A stretch of 64,000 bases of DNA from Sphagnum compactum (Eukaryota > Bryophyta > Sphagnopsida > Sphagnales): contig OZ234494.1 of NCBI GenBank assembly GCA_965153455.1, forward strand, positions 20,026,001 through 20,090,000. Direction: 5' to 3'. Shown here piece by piece: positions 13,171 to 25,910 of the stretch (within the stretch, counting starts at the first letter, position 1; each line of letters opens with the position of its first letter). The position numbers were made by a program, and so were the translations under genes. A model generated the notes under the pieces. The model was not told where the DNA came from, searched no databases, and worked only from the letters and a program-made list of their open reading frames with translations.

Positions 13171-13609
13171 AAGAAATCTAATTGAACTTCATAATACCAC
13201 TTGCAATTTTGGTAAGTGAAAAAAGATTTACGAATCAAGTCACAACTCACTATAGTTGGAGTTAATGGTGCATTTAAAAAAATTGAATTTCAATTGTGGC
13301 ATTACACATCATAAAAACCACACACATTGTGAGCCTTGATACTTGAGCAATGTGTTCTAACTTTTGATTCCCGAGTCTTAAGCATCCTAAACAAAGAAAA
13401 TTGAAAAATGAATTCAAACAAAAAAAAAAATTGTCATTCCTTGTCAAGAAGTATCGAGAATCTGGCATTGAACAACTTAAGTGCATAGTAAAAATTTGGG
13501 AATCTAGGGGCTCTAATTGCTTCAACAATAGATCGTGAAAATCTAGGGGCTATGACAAGGGCTACAATAGATTTAATAACGAATTGTGATTTGTAGAATG
13601 TGAGTGCAC

Positions 13610-13800
13610 AAATCGTCGATGTTGATAATTGATGTAAGTGTCAAAGTTGATAGTCGATGCAAGCACCAATACTAAGTCCTAATAGTCGATGTTGAATCCT
13701 GATAGTTAATACACAAGTCAATGTTGGTAATCAATGCACAAGTTGATGCTGGTAGTTGATGTGCAAGTTGACAACAACAATCAACGATGAAACTTGCAAA
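13610..13800. repeat. Degenerate short tandem repeat (GTTGATGxTGGTAAT-type)
   Basis: Units of roughly 30-35 bp with the core (A/G)(A/T)TAGT(C/T)GATG and CAAGT(T/C)GATGTTGGTA recur about six times. It is a non-coding minisatellite-like tract. Confidence 0.6.
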
Positions 13801-16800
13801 GGTGGGATTCAAGATTTGGCATTCATTTCACACAAAAAATAAAACAAATACTCAAATGGAATTTGGGAACATTGATCAAGATTCAGTGGTCACTACATAG
13901 TGCACACAGAAACATATTTGACAAACAATCAAATGGAATTTTGGAGCATTGATTGTTGAAATCATTTTTTTAAAAAAAACTTGCATTTCAGAAGAGCAGC
14001 AACCTTAGCTTAGTGTTTTAAGTTTATTAGTCGGTGATCATGATTTGTGGTTGTTGAAGCTTGAGTTGGTGCTTTATCGCAATGCCGACTCACCTTACAA
14101 GTTACAACATTCAATGCTCAATGGCTCATACAAGCTTGCAATGACTTTACATCTATTACAAATTCACAAGCACCATGTTGAAAGATTTATTTTGAAATTC
14201 GTCACTCCCACCACCTAAACTTTGGTTGGTTGTTGCTTGAAGCTTGCAAGTTGCAACATTGTAGAATGCACATTGCACATCAACACTGAAGTATGGAGTA
14301 TGGAGTCTAGACAAATCACCATTCAACATAGGGCAAGTGAAACGAGTTTTGGGGGGAAGGAGGGTATAGTGAAAACTCGTTTGAAGGAGGGGTTAGGGTT
14401 TTGATATCGACAGTCTTCAAGGTGAAGATTTAATGATCTACCCTAAAATAAGCTTTGAACTATGTGAATAGATATTTTCCCACGGCAAGAAGTCCGTTGT
14501 TTACATGGTGACAACTTTGAAAAATTTTAATAAAATATTTGCAAATTTTTATATTTTTTCAAATTAAAAAACCCTTTGTGATTTGCCAACCCAATATTTC
14601 GGTCAAAAAAAGGAAAATTTTGCTAAAAAAAAACACTAGTAGGGTGCAGTGGAAGTAAGATGGTTTACATGACGATAGGTTATCAAGGTGAAACATTGGT
14701 AACTCAATTGTGAATGAGCCACAATTGAGTCATAAGGGACTTCCAATGGATGGTGCATTGGTGGGTGTTGGGTCACATCATCCACTAACCCACCCCATGC
14801 AAACATTGATTTCAAAATAAAACACATTCTTTACAAAAAAAAAAGCTTCGATATGCTCTCCCAAGGTTTTAACCTACACATGAACAACCAACCTACTTTC
14901 TTTTTTGTATTTGTTGGTACATTATAAATCATAATGTTAATTCCTCCTAGCTTTGGACACACATCACAAATCTACAAGGTCCTTCTAGGGTGGCCAAAGT
15001 GAAATAACATAGAAGGTTCACCATATCATCACAAACTTCCTAGGAAAAATAATTAAGTAAAAATATGAGAATTGGAATATAATATAATTTGGATCAAATG
15101 TAAATTTAAATTATTTCAAAAAATGTTTAAATTATATTTTATTATCATAATATCAACATCAACAATTATTTTAAAAATAGTATAAATTTTAAGTCTACTT
15201 GAACGACAAAATTTTATATTTGTGTCACAAAAATTATGGTAAAATGACAAACCATTCTTCTTTTCATTATCATAATCATATAATTAATAAGTCAAATCCA
15301 TTGTTGATTATGTTTATATATTTTCAACAAACATTTTATAAAAAATAGAGTAATAAAGTGAAAAATACACAACAATGATGTGAAAACAACTTAACAAATA
15401 ACATAAATTTAATGTTTCATTATAATCATCTTGAAATTTTGTCCAAAGAAATTTGTGATGGTCGGTTTATCTTAATAGCCACTCACTTAATTACTTACTT
15501 ACATGGTAACCAATTACATTCCCTATCTGATTACCTATGTTGTAACCATGTATGACTCTATTTATATAAATACCCCACACCTAGAGAGGATGCAAAGGTA
15601 AAAGAAGAAAGGATCAAAATTCAAGCAAATTGATTATTAGTTAGGGGTTTGAGAATGAAGGATATTAGATAAAAGGATTTTTAACTCATCTACCAATTGC
15701 TTTAAGTTGGTAATGGGGATGGGGGTGAGTCTTGAAACAAGGGATGTTGAGAAGTAGCTAAACCTATTGTTATTGCTCAACTTAAAATGGAAGATGTTTG
15801 CATGTTTTGTAATGTTATGGGTATTTTTTGGTAGAAATAAGTAACAAGGATTGAAAGTGGAAGGTGTTTTGACCTTTTTAAGCTCCAAACAACATTGACA
15901 CAATCATGTAAGAAAACATTTGCTTGTTTGTGTAAATAGCCAAAGACTACAATTGCCAAAGTGGGGTGTTGGTCACGATAACTCCTTTCCTTTGTGTGAG
16001 ACCTATGATGTGTGTGTCATTTGCAAATGGTTGGAAATATACATGAAGGAAATTGATTTGTTGCAAATTGCTGAGCCTTAAAATGTGTTAGATTTCGATG
16101 GTTGATGGGATCATAGTGACATTGTTTTCATAGTTTCAATGGTTATAAAATATAAGAAATTCAAATGTGTAAAATGTGTGAACAGAGGGAATGAATTGAA
16201 TGATGTCCCCACTTGCAACACAATTTTTGAAACACGACTCCTTTTGACATTGAGTTGAAGTGTTTGCCATGTTGAGTTGGAGGACAACTTAGTCCAAATG
16301 AAGGTCTAAAGCACATTGAATGCCATGCATTATGGCTTCACACATGCTTTTGATGGTTATTCCAAATTGGTGCAAGAAAACATGTTACATCGGTGTTTAG
16401 AAATTGGAGGCATAGGGCATAGGTAGTGAATCAATACAACATGTTGCCTATGGTAATGGGACAAACACTACCAAAAGGCTTGGTCATGGGTAAAAGGTGT
16501 GCCGTTACAAGCACATGCACAATGCAACAGGGGATGTGGCCTTGTGCAACATGATAACACAATTGAAACAACTAAAAAAACTAACTTATATAATCTTTTA
16601 AGTTAAAACAATCTCAGAGGCATTCAAACACCATTCCAAAATGGCCACCAACAAACAAGTGAAGCAGGGTTGGAATGCTAGCTTGAAAGATTCAGATGAA
16701 ATTCAAAATCTTGGTTTAATTCATAAATTTTTAAAAAGAGAAAAAAAATCACTTAAATTAAGGTGAAAAGCCATGAGAGTTGAAATGGTATTTCAAGATG

Positions 16801-17149
16801 TGTGGAAAAGGGATAATGGTGCTAGGGCATGCACAATTTGAAAGTATTCTCTTCCATGGCCAAAGATTAAATTGTAATGAATGTGACATTGCATTTTAGA
16901 AATGTCCCTTACCCATGGGCTTTATGCATCACACAACATGTGACAAATGTTATCATAAACATAAGTAGACCTTGAGGCAAAGGATGTGAAGAGTTCTTAG
17001 TTTTTACACCTACTTCTTAAAAGTTACAGAAATATGACACATAAATATCCATAATTTCCTTCCCACTCTTAATGGGTAGTGTAAAACTCTTTTATTTTCC
17101 CGATATTCACAAATATAAGGTACTCTCCATATATATTAGAGAATTTTCC
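13801..17149. other. AT-rich intergenic DNA, no gene recognised
   Basis: Both strands are full of stops and low-complexity runs. The segment about 16240-16560 looks less AT-rich and carries sense-like short frames on the plus strand, perhaps a decayed mobile element, but I could not match it to a family. Confidence 0.4.
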
Positions 17150-17690
17150 TAAGGTAAACCCCCCCATCATCGATCGCTTGCTTATGACCGAACATTTTGA
17201 CAAATCTTTTTCAATTCTTCTCCATTTTGAGTGATTTAAAATGTTACAGGAATGCCTTCTCAAGCTTTACAAATGATCTTTGAAATAAAAAGCCAAAAGA
17301 CCAGCCAAAAAAAGTAGTTAAAAAATTTTCATTTTTCCCAGTTGCAAAATGCGATTTTTTTCATTTTGACCCCTCTTACTTTCAAACCTCATAATTTTCT
17401 TATTTCTTATCTATTTTAAACAATTTAAAGTGCCATAGAAGCACAACCTGAAGCTCTACAAATCATCTTGGAATTCTAATAGCAACAAAACAACATATAA
17501 TAAATTTTTTGGGTGTTCGAGAATTGACCTTTGTAGCATTCGATGGTTTGTTTTTTTGAGTTCTTGACCCCCTTTACTTTGGGGGGCTGTAATTTTTTCA
17601 ATTCTATTCCATTTTTGATTATTTTTAATGTGCCAGATGCGCCAACAAAGGAGTCTCAAATTTTGGTTTGGACAACAGAAACAATTAAGC
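17150..17690. repeat. Three diverged tandem units, about 190 bp period
   Basis: A block with the features GACCCC.CTTACTTT, TTTTTCAATTCT, CCATTTT(G/T)A, ATTTAAA(A/G)TG(T/C)(T/C)A(C/G)AG and CTACAAATCATCTTGG-like occurs three times, near 17150-17290, 17360-17480 and 17560-17690. The spacing of about 190 bp suggests an old tandem array. The short minus frames at 17069-17263 and 17456-17659 come from the same unit. Confidence 0.6.
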
Positions 17691-19789
17691 CCTCCCCTTG
17701 GATTCAGCCTACCTTGAGCACTTAAGTGTTCAATCGCCGACCGAGTTACCGTAGTGCTTTATTGTCTTCTCAGGTTTGGGATACTGGGGTTACCATTTCA
17801 CAACTTTAGTTTAGATTTCAAAATCCATGCAACCAAGGGTTCTTTTAGTTCTAAAAATGCTTAAAATTTTTGAGCAAATTTAAGCCAAAGGTTTTGTGAT
17901 TATGAGAATTTTCAAAAAACCAAAACCCAAAGCTCCTTGATGTATATACTAGACCCTTAGTCGTAAGACAAGTTACACAAGAAAACCTAAAAGAAAAAAA
18001 CTCTGGCATTGACAAGAAGATGGTGACCTTAAGGTCACGAAAAAGAAAGATGGCAAGAGATCTTCAATTAGATGAGAAGACTACGCCCATTCATCAAATG
18101 AGGATACTAAAGCTCCGAAAAGAGGAAGAGCGACCAAGAAATAATTAAAACAAAGTGGACAACCGGTGTGCTACAATCCTGTCTTAAAATAGCAATTACA
18201 AGTTGACCATTAGTTTATTCAAGGAAAGTTTGAAAACAAATTTGAACCACCAAATCCAAGCATCACATTGGCCTGAAAAAAACATCTTCCAAACTACACA
18301 CAAAACCTATTCTGTTGAACATTGAAAATAATGTTCCCTTTCTAGTATTTTCCATAGGCCTGAAATTCTCACAACCTATCAAACCCTATTACACATTGAG
18401 CTCTTAGATCACTCAAGATCACTAAGAAACAAATATCAGACTATCAAATCCAGCAATTTCATTGATGATAATGTTTTTGGCACACCTACTGACAAACCTA
18501 TTCACCAGCCTCTGTAGATTAATACACTAATACTATAATCCAAGTCTATATATATATAGACATCATTAAAAAGGAACCCAAGGTTGGTAACAGAATCAAA
18601 GAGCCACACCACACTGGTAAAAAAACTAAGAGCTATTGGGTTTTTTTTTTTTTTTTTTCTTTTTGTTGCTATCCAATATGTACTTAGCAGAGAGCAGAGT
18701 TTTTTTTTCTCATTTTTTAATATCAAAATTTCAGAAAAAATCTTTTTCAAAAAATAAATCGAATTTCCACTAGAAAAAAATAAAATAAATCCAAATTTCT
18801 TTGTCTATAAATGGTGAAATTTGGGCCCAAAAAAACACTGGCAGAGAGACTTAGTTGCTGGCAGATTTGGAAGCACCTACCACCCTTTCTTTTGTAGGCT
18901 TATGCAATATTAGTGCACAAGTTGCATGTGCATGGGACTAAATTCCATGTTCAAGTGGCAGTTTAAGTTGCTATTAATTTTCCTCCACTTTGCTGACAAA
19001 TTTGGTCCAGCCAATTAGTGTTGCATACTAATTTTTGCCACTTGACCTGCTTGTATTGAATTCATGGCCACCCTCATCCTGAAAATTTTGAGCCAATTGA
19101 TTTGATAGACTTCAAATTGAAAGCCTATTAACAACAAGCTCATAATATTAACTTCCAAATCCCCCAACAAAAACTCTGCCAAACTAAATTTTGTAAAGCA
19201 AAGAGAAGAAGAAACCCTAAAAAACCTAACATTCCAGGTTGTAATATACTATTTCCCACTTTGCCCTAGTTTTGTATTAATGCATTTACATGCTCATTTC
19301 CTGGAAAATCGACTTGAAAGCTTAATACCTTACCCTACGGTCAGCTTTTGTCATTAAATAATCCTTAAAATAGCGAAATGAAATTTTGTGAAAATATGAA
19401 ATTGACGTGTTGAAAATCATAGTAATTATCACAGACTACACTCTGAATAATTTCACTACTCATATCACAATATTACAATAGATGATGAAAATAATAATTA
19501 TTTCAACAATTAACCTCGTGGCTCAATTGGTTCCTCCAATTAATTAATTAATTATATACGGAGGGTTTTACATTTTTGAAATCTTCACTCACTTTGTGCA
19601 CAACATTTTGGTTTTCCAAAAACCTTCCCCTCTTTGAACACACATATCCAGTCTTTATGTTGTGTAATGGCCCATTCCTCAAGCATTACCCTACATAATA
19701 CCCCTCTTCCCCCTTCTTGCCCCTTTACTAATTCTCCCATTCTTTTCGACTCGGAGAAACTCAAGAAGAGAGACTGATAATGATAAAAA
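17691..19789. other. AT-rich intergenic DNA, no gene recognised
   Basis: The stretch contains poly(T) and poly(A) tracts (for example near 18640-18660) and no recognisable coding or mobile-element motif. Confidence 0.45.
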
Positions 19790-20880
19790 GAAACCGATTT
19801 ATTTCTCTATGTACTCCAAACCACTTTTGATGAGAAATCCAGCCCAAATTCCAATTCTCAAACCCCCTTGGTCACCATATCATCCTTCACTAAAAACCCA
19901 CTTTTGTGGATGCACTTTGGGAAGTTGTTTAAACAAGAAATTGTGCGTTTAAGTAGGTGTGATAATTCTGGGTTCTTTGTCTCTGAAGAAAACAATGGTG
20001 ATGATATAAGAGAAGGATTTATTTCTCCATTCAATCCAAACCAAAATTTAGGAAAAAAATTTACGCCACCAAAAATTCCAATTCTCAAACTCCCTTTGGA
20101 CACCCTTCATACTTCATTAATAGGCCACTTTTGTGGACATAATTTTCAAAGTTGTTCCATACAAAGAAACACACAGGTGAGGTTGTAGCATACTCTCCCT
20201 TTTCCTTTGTCTTTGAAGAAAACATTCTCATATCATCATCATTCTCTCCAACGATGATATTCTCCCATGGTATTCTCCCCGGATGATGATACGAGAATGT
20301 TTTATTTAGGTTTTTGCTATGCACTCCAACCCATATTGTTCACTATGCCGTTCCACCTACAAATGGTGTTGAGCCTGGTCAGGGCCGGTTCCAGAATGTA
20401 ACCCGTATTGAACTTCCCCACCCTTGGTTGATTCGGCTAACTACAGTGATTGCCATGGTTAATGCACATCACAAGTGGAACGGATGATATGAGAATGTTT
20501 TATTTAGGTTTTCTCTAAACTCACTACTTATGTACCAAATTGTACACTATGGTGTTCCAGTTAAAAATCATGTCAAGCCCCGGTCCAATCTCTTCTAGAG
20601 TAAAGTTCCCCATAGTTAATTCACTTACCTATAGTGATCTTCAATGTAGTTAACATCCCAAGTGGAACTAACTGGCAGAACCAAAGTGGAACTTAGCAGA
20701 TGACCACCTTAAAAACCAGTTATGAGAAGAAGTAAAGAAAAGCACCCAAATTCCAATTCTGGGCAAAAAACCCTCCTCATTCTTCATTAATAGGCCACTT
20801 TTGTGGACGTCCTTTTGGAAGTGGCTTTTAAGGGGGGGAGAAAAGAAGGAACAGAAGCTGGGGTGGGTACTAGGGAAGGC
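19790..20880. repeat. Cluster of duplicated segments
   Basis: Two repeat types interleave. Type A has CCAATTCTCAAAC, then a TTCA(C/T)TAA phrase and CCACTTTTGTGGA followed by GGAAGTTG-like sequence; it occurs near 19845-19935, 20075-20160 and 20748-20830. Type B is a tandem duplication of about 200 bp (20282-20480 and 20482-20675), each unit starting with GAGAATGTTTTATTTAGGTT and ending in ATCACAAGTGGAAC or ATCCCAAGTGGAAC. A third, diverged type B copy lies at about 26608-26740. The many short open frames here are by-products. Confidence 0.7.
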
Positions 20881-20888
20881 CACTTTTA

Positions 20889-20946
20889 AAAAACCCTAAA
20901 CCCTAAACCCAACTACTTACTACTCTCTCTCTCTCTCTCTCTCTCT
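20889..20946. repeat. Interstitial telomere-like repeat followed by CT microsatellite
   Basis: About three CCCTAAA units (20891-20910) are followed by a short spacer and a CT run (20923-20946). The heptamer is the plant-type telomere repeat in its C-rich orientation. Such short interstitial copies are common in plant promoters and at repair scars. Confidence 0.85.
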
Positions 20947-22216
20947 TTCTTTATTACTGCCCCATGATGTCAGCTGACCGTGTGCTCATTAAAAGCCTTT
21001 TTAGTGGCGTCATGCCTGGACGATGCACTTGGCCCGGGCAATTTTTTAAAAAAAAGCTAGTGAAAGCTTCCAGGGTTTTTTCTTTTTTTGGTTAAATTAT
21101 TTTTCAAAACGGCTGAAAAATGTGTATTTTAGTTTTCTAGTCGCCAAATCTCGAATTTTTAAAAAAGCTCTTGAAAATCGCCAGATTTCTTTATCGGGTT
21201 CTATCTAGCATGTAGCCAGAAATAAATAAATGTGAAGGATACATAAATTATCTCACTTTCATATCCTGTTGTTTTAAATAGCCATATTTGACTAAATTGT
21301 CGTATGGATAGCCAATTCACCAAAAAAAAAAAATCCTGAGAGGCGCGTACAACCACCCCCAGTCCCTCTCTCTCTTTCTCTCTCTCGGGCCGCGGCGCTC
21401 TCTCGCTATAAAGCTTCGCACAACTGTAGCTCTGCTGGTATCGTCGCACTTGCTCCTTCTCGACGACAAGCTCCACTCTCAGAACTCTTGAGTTCATCTA
21501 TCATCTCCTTGTGTCGATCTTCTTGTATCAATATTTTTTCTTCGTCAAGTTTCAATTGGTGTGCCAAGCGAAATAACAGAAATTTGTAGCTTACGCCACG
21601 AAACTCTAGTGACAGAGGACTCCTCAGAGTAGAATCCAATTGCATCTCATGAGCTGCTTGAATTTCATTTCATATTCTTCTTGCAATTACTTATGTTCCG
21701 GGTACCTCATTGTAGTTAGTTTGGAGTAATGAGCGTACAGCAGCAGCAGTAGAAGAAGAAGAAGAAGAAGAAGACGTGAGTGAGAGTGCGGGGGAGTTTT
21801 GTACAGAGCTGCAGCAAGAGTGGAGATTGATCACTCGAGACTATTAGAGAGAAGCAAAAGCAACAATCGAGAATTAATTTTTTTCTTCGTAATTGTTAAG
21901 CTCATGCGGAAGAAGTACTAATTCCGTAAAGATAGTATAGAGAGATTTGCAGCCGGGGTGAGCTAGAATTTCTTCTTCAGATAGATCATAGTTTTGATTT
22001 CTCATCAGCTTTCTCCAGAAAATTAAGCATCGACGACGGTCTAGTTGGGATTTTTGCTGCAGCTTGAGCTAAACGACGAAAATCTTTGTCGAGCGGACTC
22101 TCATCACTCGGGATTTTCTGTGTGGCCGGCAGTAGGATTTGATCTGTGAGCTGCAGTTATAATAAGTCTACTAGCTGTAGTACATTGAGGAGTGGAGAGC
22201 TGCAGGGGAGCTGCTA
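20947..22216 (+). promoter_or_regulatory. Upstream region and probable leader of the peroxidase gene
   Basis: A CT-rich tract (21361-21387) and a GC-rich patch precede a TATAAA hexamer at 21407-21412, the usual arrangement of a plant core promoter. If used, transcription would start near 21440 and leave a leader of about 780 nt that holds CAG and GAA microsatellites (21738-21774) and several upstream ATGs. An unrecognised leader intron is possible. The start site itself is not shown by the sequence, and another promoter closer to 22217 could be the real one. Confidence 0.4.
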
Positions 22217-23620
22217 ATGGCAAGGATCATGACGATGGTGGAATGGTGGAATGCAATGTCCGTGATGCTTTTGCTCATCTTCGGCTTTGCAATGAGACCG
22301 ACAACAGGCCAGCTGCAGTACGGGTACTACGACACCACATGCCCTGATGCGGAAGAGATCGCCAGAACAGCATTGCACCTCTACTTCACAACGGATCTCA
22401 CCTCTCCTGCCTCTATCCTTCGAGTCTCCTTTCACGACTGCCAAGTGCAGGTAATGAAGAATCCTCGCTCGCTTGCTTGCACAGCTTCCTCTGTCTGCAG
22501 TCTCGATTTCAGCAGTCTTGGGTCCACGAGCTGGCTTTGTGCATGAGGTGGTCATCCTCAATGCATAGCTCGCTCTTATAGCATGATCTTTCTGCTACTG
22601 TTGCTGCTGCTGCGTCCTGCTTGACTGGTTTCATACTCGCCTACTGCAGGGATGCGATGGGTCCATAATGCTGGAATCTGGAAACGGGATCACAAGCGAG
22701 TTGGAATCAGGCTCCAATTTCGGGATCAGGAGGTTGGACATCATAGACGGCGTGAAGGCGACGCTGGAGAAAGCTTGCCCCAACACAGTCTCCTGTGCCG
22801 ACATCATCGCAATGGCCGGCCGCGAAGCAGTGGCGTTCACCGGTGGGCCCCGGATCGACATCCCTTTGGGAAGAAGGGATTCCACTTTTGCTAGCGCCGC
22901 GGAAGCCACTGCCAGTCTCCCAGCTGCGACTATCAGTGTGGATCAGTTCATCGCTCTCTTCGCCGGCTACGGCATGACCCTCTCCGAGAGCGTTGCCATT
23001 CTGGGTGAGCAGAATGTTGCTGAAGCTATCTGCAGCTAGCTAGTTCTTCCGCAATCTCCATCTTGTCCGGTCTGAGCTTTCTTCCGTTTTTCTTCCAAGT
23101 CTGTGAAGGCTTTCAGATTTTTCCAGAGAATCCAGAAACTGCTAGTCCTGCAGAGTCCAGAGGAGGTGGACATGGATGTGCAAGATTCTGAATATTGGTT
23201 GTGGATGAATCCATGTGCACAGGTGCTCATACGCTGGGCGTAGGACACTGCAAGAGCTTTGCGAATCGGCTGCAAGCGGGATCTGATCCACCACTAGGCC
23301 CCATATTCGGAGCGCAACTGCGAACGACATGCATCGGAGATGCAATCACGAATCTAGCATTCGTCCCCAACGATCTGACCAACGCTGTGTTCGACAGTCA
23401 GTACTTCAAAGATACCAACAATGGGCGCGGCCTGTTCACCATCGATGCTGAGCTTCCCTTGGATTCTAGAACCGCACTCATTGAGCAAACGTTTGCCAAT
23501 GATGAGCAAGCTTTCTTCGATGCCATGATTTCCGCTTATGTCAAGATGACATCTTCAAGAGTGCTTACAGGAGATCAAGGTCAAATCAGACAGAACTGCC
23601 GCATGGTGAACAGCAGCTAA
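22217..23620 (+). CDS. Class III (secretory) peroxidase
   Basis: Exons 22217-22450, 22650-23004 and 23223-23620 join through GT-AG introns into a 328-residue protein, the usual length of the family. Residues 1-31 form a hydrophobic signal peptide (SVMLLLIFGFAM), with the mature chain beginning near QLQYGYYDTTCPDAEEIA. The distal haem-pocket motif RVSFHDC supplies Arg69 and His73, GCDGS follows at 79-83, and the proximal ligand is His199 in GAHTLGVGHC, created exactly at the intron 2 junction. The SCADIIAMAGREAV block and the conserved cysteines are present. Such enzymes use hydrogen peroxide to oxidise phenolics in the cell wall and apoplast. The residue after HDC, usually Phe, is Gln here (HDCQVQ). 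The chosen ATG is the first that gives a signal peptide. The specific isoform cannot be named. Confidence 0.96.
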
Positions 23621-23704
23621 TGTGGAATTCAGTAACAGCTAGCTGTGATCTATCCAGAACTCTTGGAACGATTCCTTGTGGGTGGGTTCCTGTACTACTG
23701 CAAC

Positions 23705-23734
23705 TGATTCTGATTCTGATTCTGATTCTGATTC
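23705..23734. repeat. TGATTC hexanucleotide microsatellite
   Basis: Five perfect units lie in the 3' flank of the peroxidase gene, starting 85 nt after the stop codon. Confidence 0.95.
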
Positions 23735-24130
23735 CATGGCTAATTCCATTCAAGCACAACCCATTGAGTAAAACCCAATGCATGGAAGAGAGCTCTTCTA
23801 TTTTTTTCTCATTTTTTTGGGAGACTTCTAGATCAGTGTTAGATATGGATACTACTTGTGAAGAAGCTGCTGGCACTAGAGCATTGAATGTTTACCATTA
23901 TTGTTGAAATTAGCTTCTAGAGAAGATTTGACTAGGGAAAGCTTCAAGCTGCAATTGTGTCCCTGCAGGAGGAGTCTAGCTCTAAGCTAGTCTCATTCCA
24001 GTTTATAGCTGCTAGATTCATGGTCCTTTCTCTCTTTCTTTCTTTCTTTTTTGCTGTTTTGTAATTGTTATGATCCTCTGTGAAGCTTGCTGATGATTCT
24101 ACACATTGTTGAACATTATTGTGATCAGTT

Positions 24131-24136
24131 AATAAA
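24131..24136 (+). terminator. Candidate polyadenylation signal for the peroxidase gene
   Basis: AATAAA lies about 510 nt after the stop codon, within AT-rich sequence. It is a plausible but unproven signal; plant signals are degenerate. Confidence 0.3.
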
Positions 24137-24930
24137 AAAACTGTGTTGTAATCTGCATGAGCAGCAGCTGTGTGTTTAGAAAAGATTCCTGTCCTGGGCT
24201 ACTTCTACTTACTGTGTCTGATCTTAAAGTTTGTGGATTTTGTTGATCAATGGCAGTTTCTTCCAGTGTTGTTGGTCTGGCATCAACTTCTTTTGATACC
24301 AGTCTCTGACCCAATGTACCAGACCAACTCCGGTTTCTTCTTCACTTCTCTAATTAGGGTATTGAGGGTGGTTTCTTCATTATTATTGTAGGGGATTATG
24401 GCGATTTTTTTGGAATTATTTCTATTTTTTGGCTTTTTCTTTTCAGAAAGAAATAGGCAACTTTCGATAGAAATATTCTTTATTGAAAATGCTTTTCACA
24501 AAACTAATCACTGGAACCAAAAAAAGATGGTTAGTGAAAAATCCTCAATGAGCTTGCAAGTAAGTTGGTGATACCAGAGCAGAGTCAATTCATACGCCAA
24601 CAAATTGAGAGTTGAAGTTATATTGTGGCATTCAAGAGAGAGAAATTTTTTTGCAGTAGCCAGCTGTTTGTATTTATCACACGCGCTTTGACTTTGGAGC
24701 GCATGATTTTGGCTGCACCTACGTTCACCATTGATTGATGATATGCGCCTACGAAAGAAAGAAAGAAAGAATCTGAACATGAGAGAAGGAAACAAAAGAC
24801 CAAAAAAAGAGCGTCCCAGCTGGTCGCCAATGAGAATAGTAGAAGAAATGTGTGACTGGCAACGAAGATATATCTCTGCGAAGCCATCTCTGCTCCTGAA
24901 GCTTACTTGTAGGGTGCAGACAGGACCGAG

Positions 24931-25100
24931 AAGGGGGCTGTTCTGGGAAAGAGGGCCCTCCTTGAGGTAGAAGTGGACCCAAATTCCCAGTACCTCTCCA
25001 TTCTAGGTCTTTACCAAGGGGGCTGTTCTGAAAATGAGGGCTTCCTTGAGGCAGGAATGGACCCAAATTCCCAGTACTGCTCCATTCTAGGTCCTCACCA
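24931..25100. repeat. Tandem duplication, two 85-bp units
   Basis: Units 24931-25015 and 25016-25100 share AAGGGGGCTGTTCTG, CCTTGAGG and GGACCCAAATTCCCAGTAC followed by TCCATTCTAGGTC. High similarity suggests a fairly recent duplication. No gene is seen. Confidence 0.85.
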
Positions 25101-25754
25101 GTGTTGTCCGGTTCTTAAGTTTGTAAGGGGTTGTTTTGGGTTAGTCTCTTTCATAACAAGGGCAAACTGTTTGTTTCAGGTCTCTTTAAAGTTTTCAAAA
25201 ATCAAAACTTGTCAGAGGACAGTTTTGGTGTGGAGTCAAATTTCTTGAGTGTCGATTCTTTTGATCTACAAGGTCTTATCTTGATAAGACCCCGCAGTTC
25301 TGGGTTCAAAGCCAGTTATAGGTTTTAGGGTTTACAAAGAGAAGATGACAAATCAAAAATATAACAGTTCATCATTGAATGTTTTGGTTTTGGTTTCAAA
25401 ACAATTTTCTTTTCCTTGGGCTTGAGTAGATCCACATTTACACTAACCTCAAGAAACCTTCATGGTTTAGGATTGTGCATTAACTCAAGAGGATCTATGT
25501 TGTCATTCTCTCACTTTTGTACCCAAACAAAAAACTCAATAACCCACAATCCTTCCCTATAGCCAGCCCATTTGAATCTGCAAGCATGTTCATCATCATT
25601 TAGTTATGAGAATTTGAAGAACTTTCCCATCCATACGCTACATCACCCCTAAAAACTATAAGCCTCAAGACTAAAAGCTCTAAACCTTATCTAAACTTAA
25701 GACCTTAACCCCCACTAAACCTATGACCCAGACCTTGTAAAAAAGTCCTTAAGA
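25101..25754. other. Intergenic DNA, no gene recognised
   Basis: No coding region or complete element is visible here. Confidence 0.45.
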
Positions 25755-25910
25755 CCTGTTGGGTCTGGTTTCAAGGTACGTCTAACTCCATGTAGACCGA
25801 TTGAGTCCAGTTCAAAGGCCAAGTTTTGGTCCATCTAGACCCATGGGGTTTGGTTCTAAGGTGGGTCCATGTCCATGTATACTTGCTAAGTCCGGTTCTT
25901 AAGTATAGGG
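25755..25910. repeat. Short tandem repeat, about 50-55 bp units
   Basis: Three diverged units carry GG(G/T)TCTGGTTC-like, AAGGT and GTCCATGTA or CCATGTAGACC phrases. The repeats lie inside the long minus-strand frame at 25771-26253, which I regard as chance. Confidence 0.55.

Larger units (their letters stand above)
23621..24930. other. 3' flank of the peroxidase gene
   Basis: A (TGATTC)5 microsatellite lies at 23705-23734. A CTTT run lies near 24033-24050 and a GAAA run near 24753-24773. No second gene is recognised; frames such as 24508-24795 minus lack any family resemblance. Confidence 0.5.
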
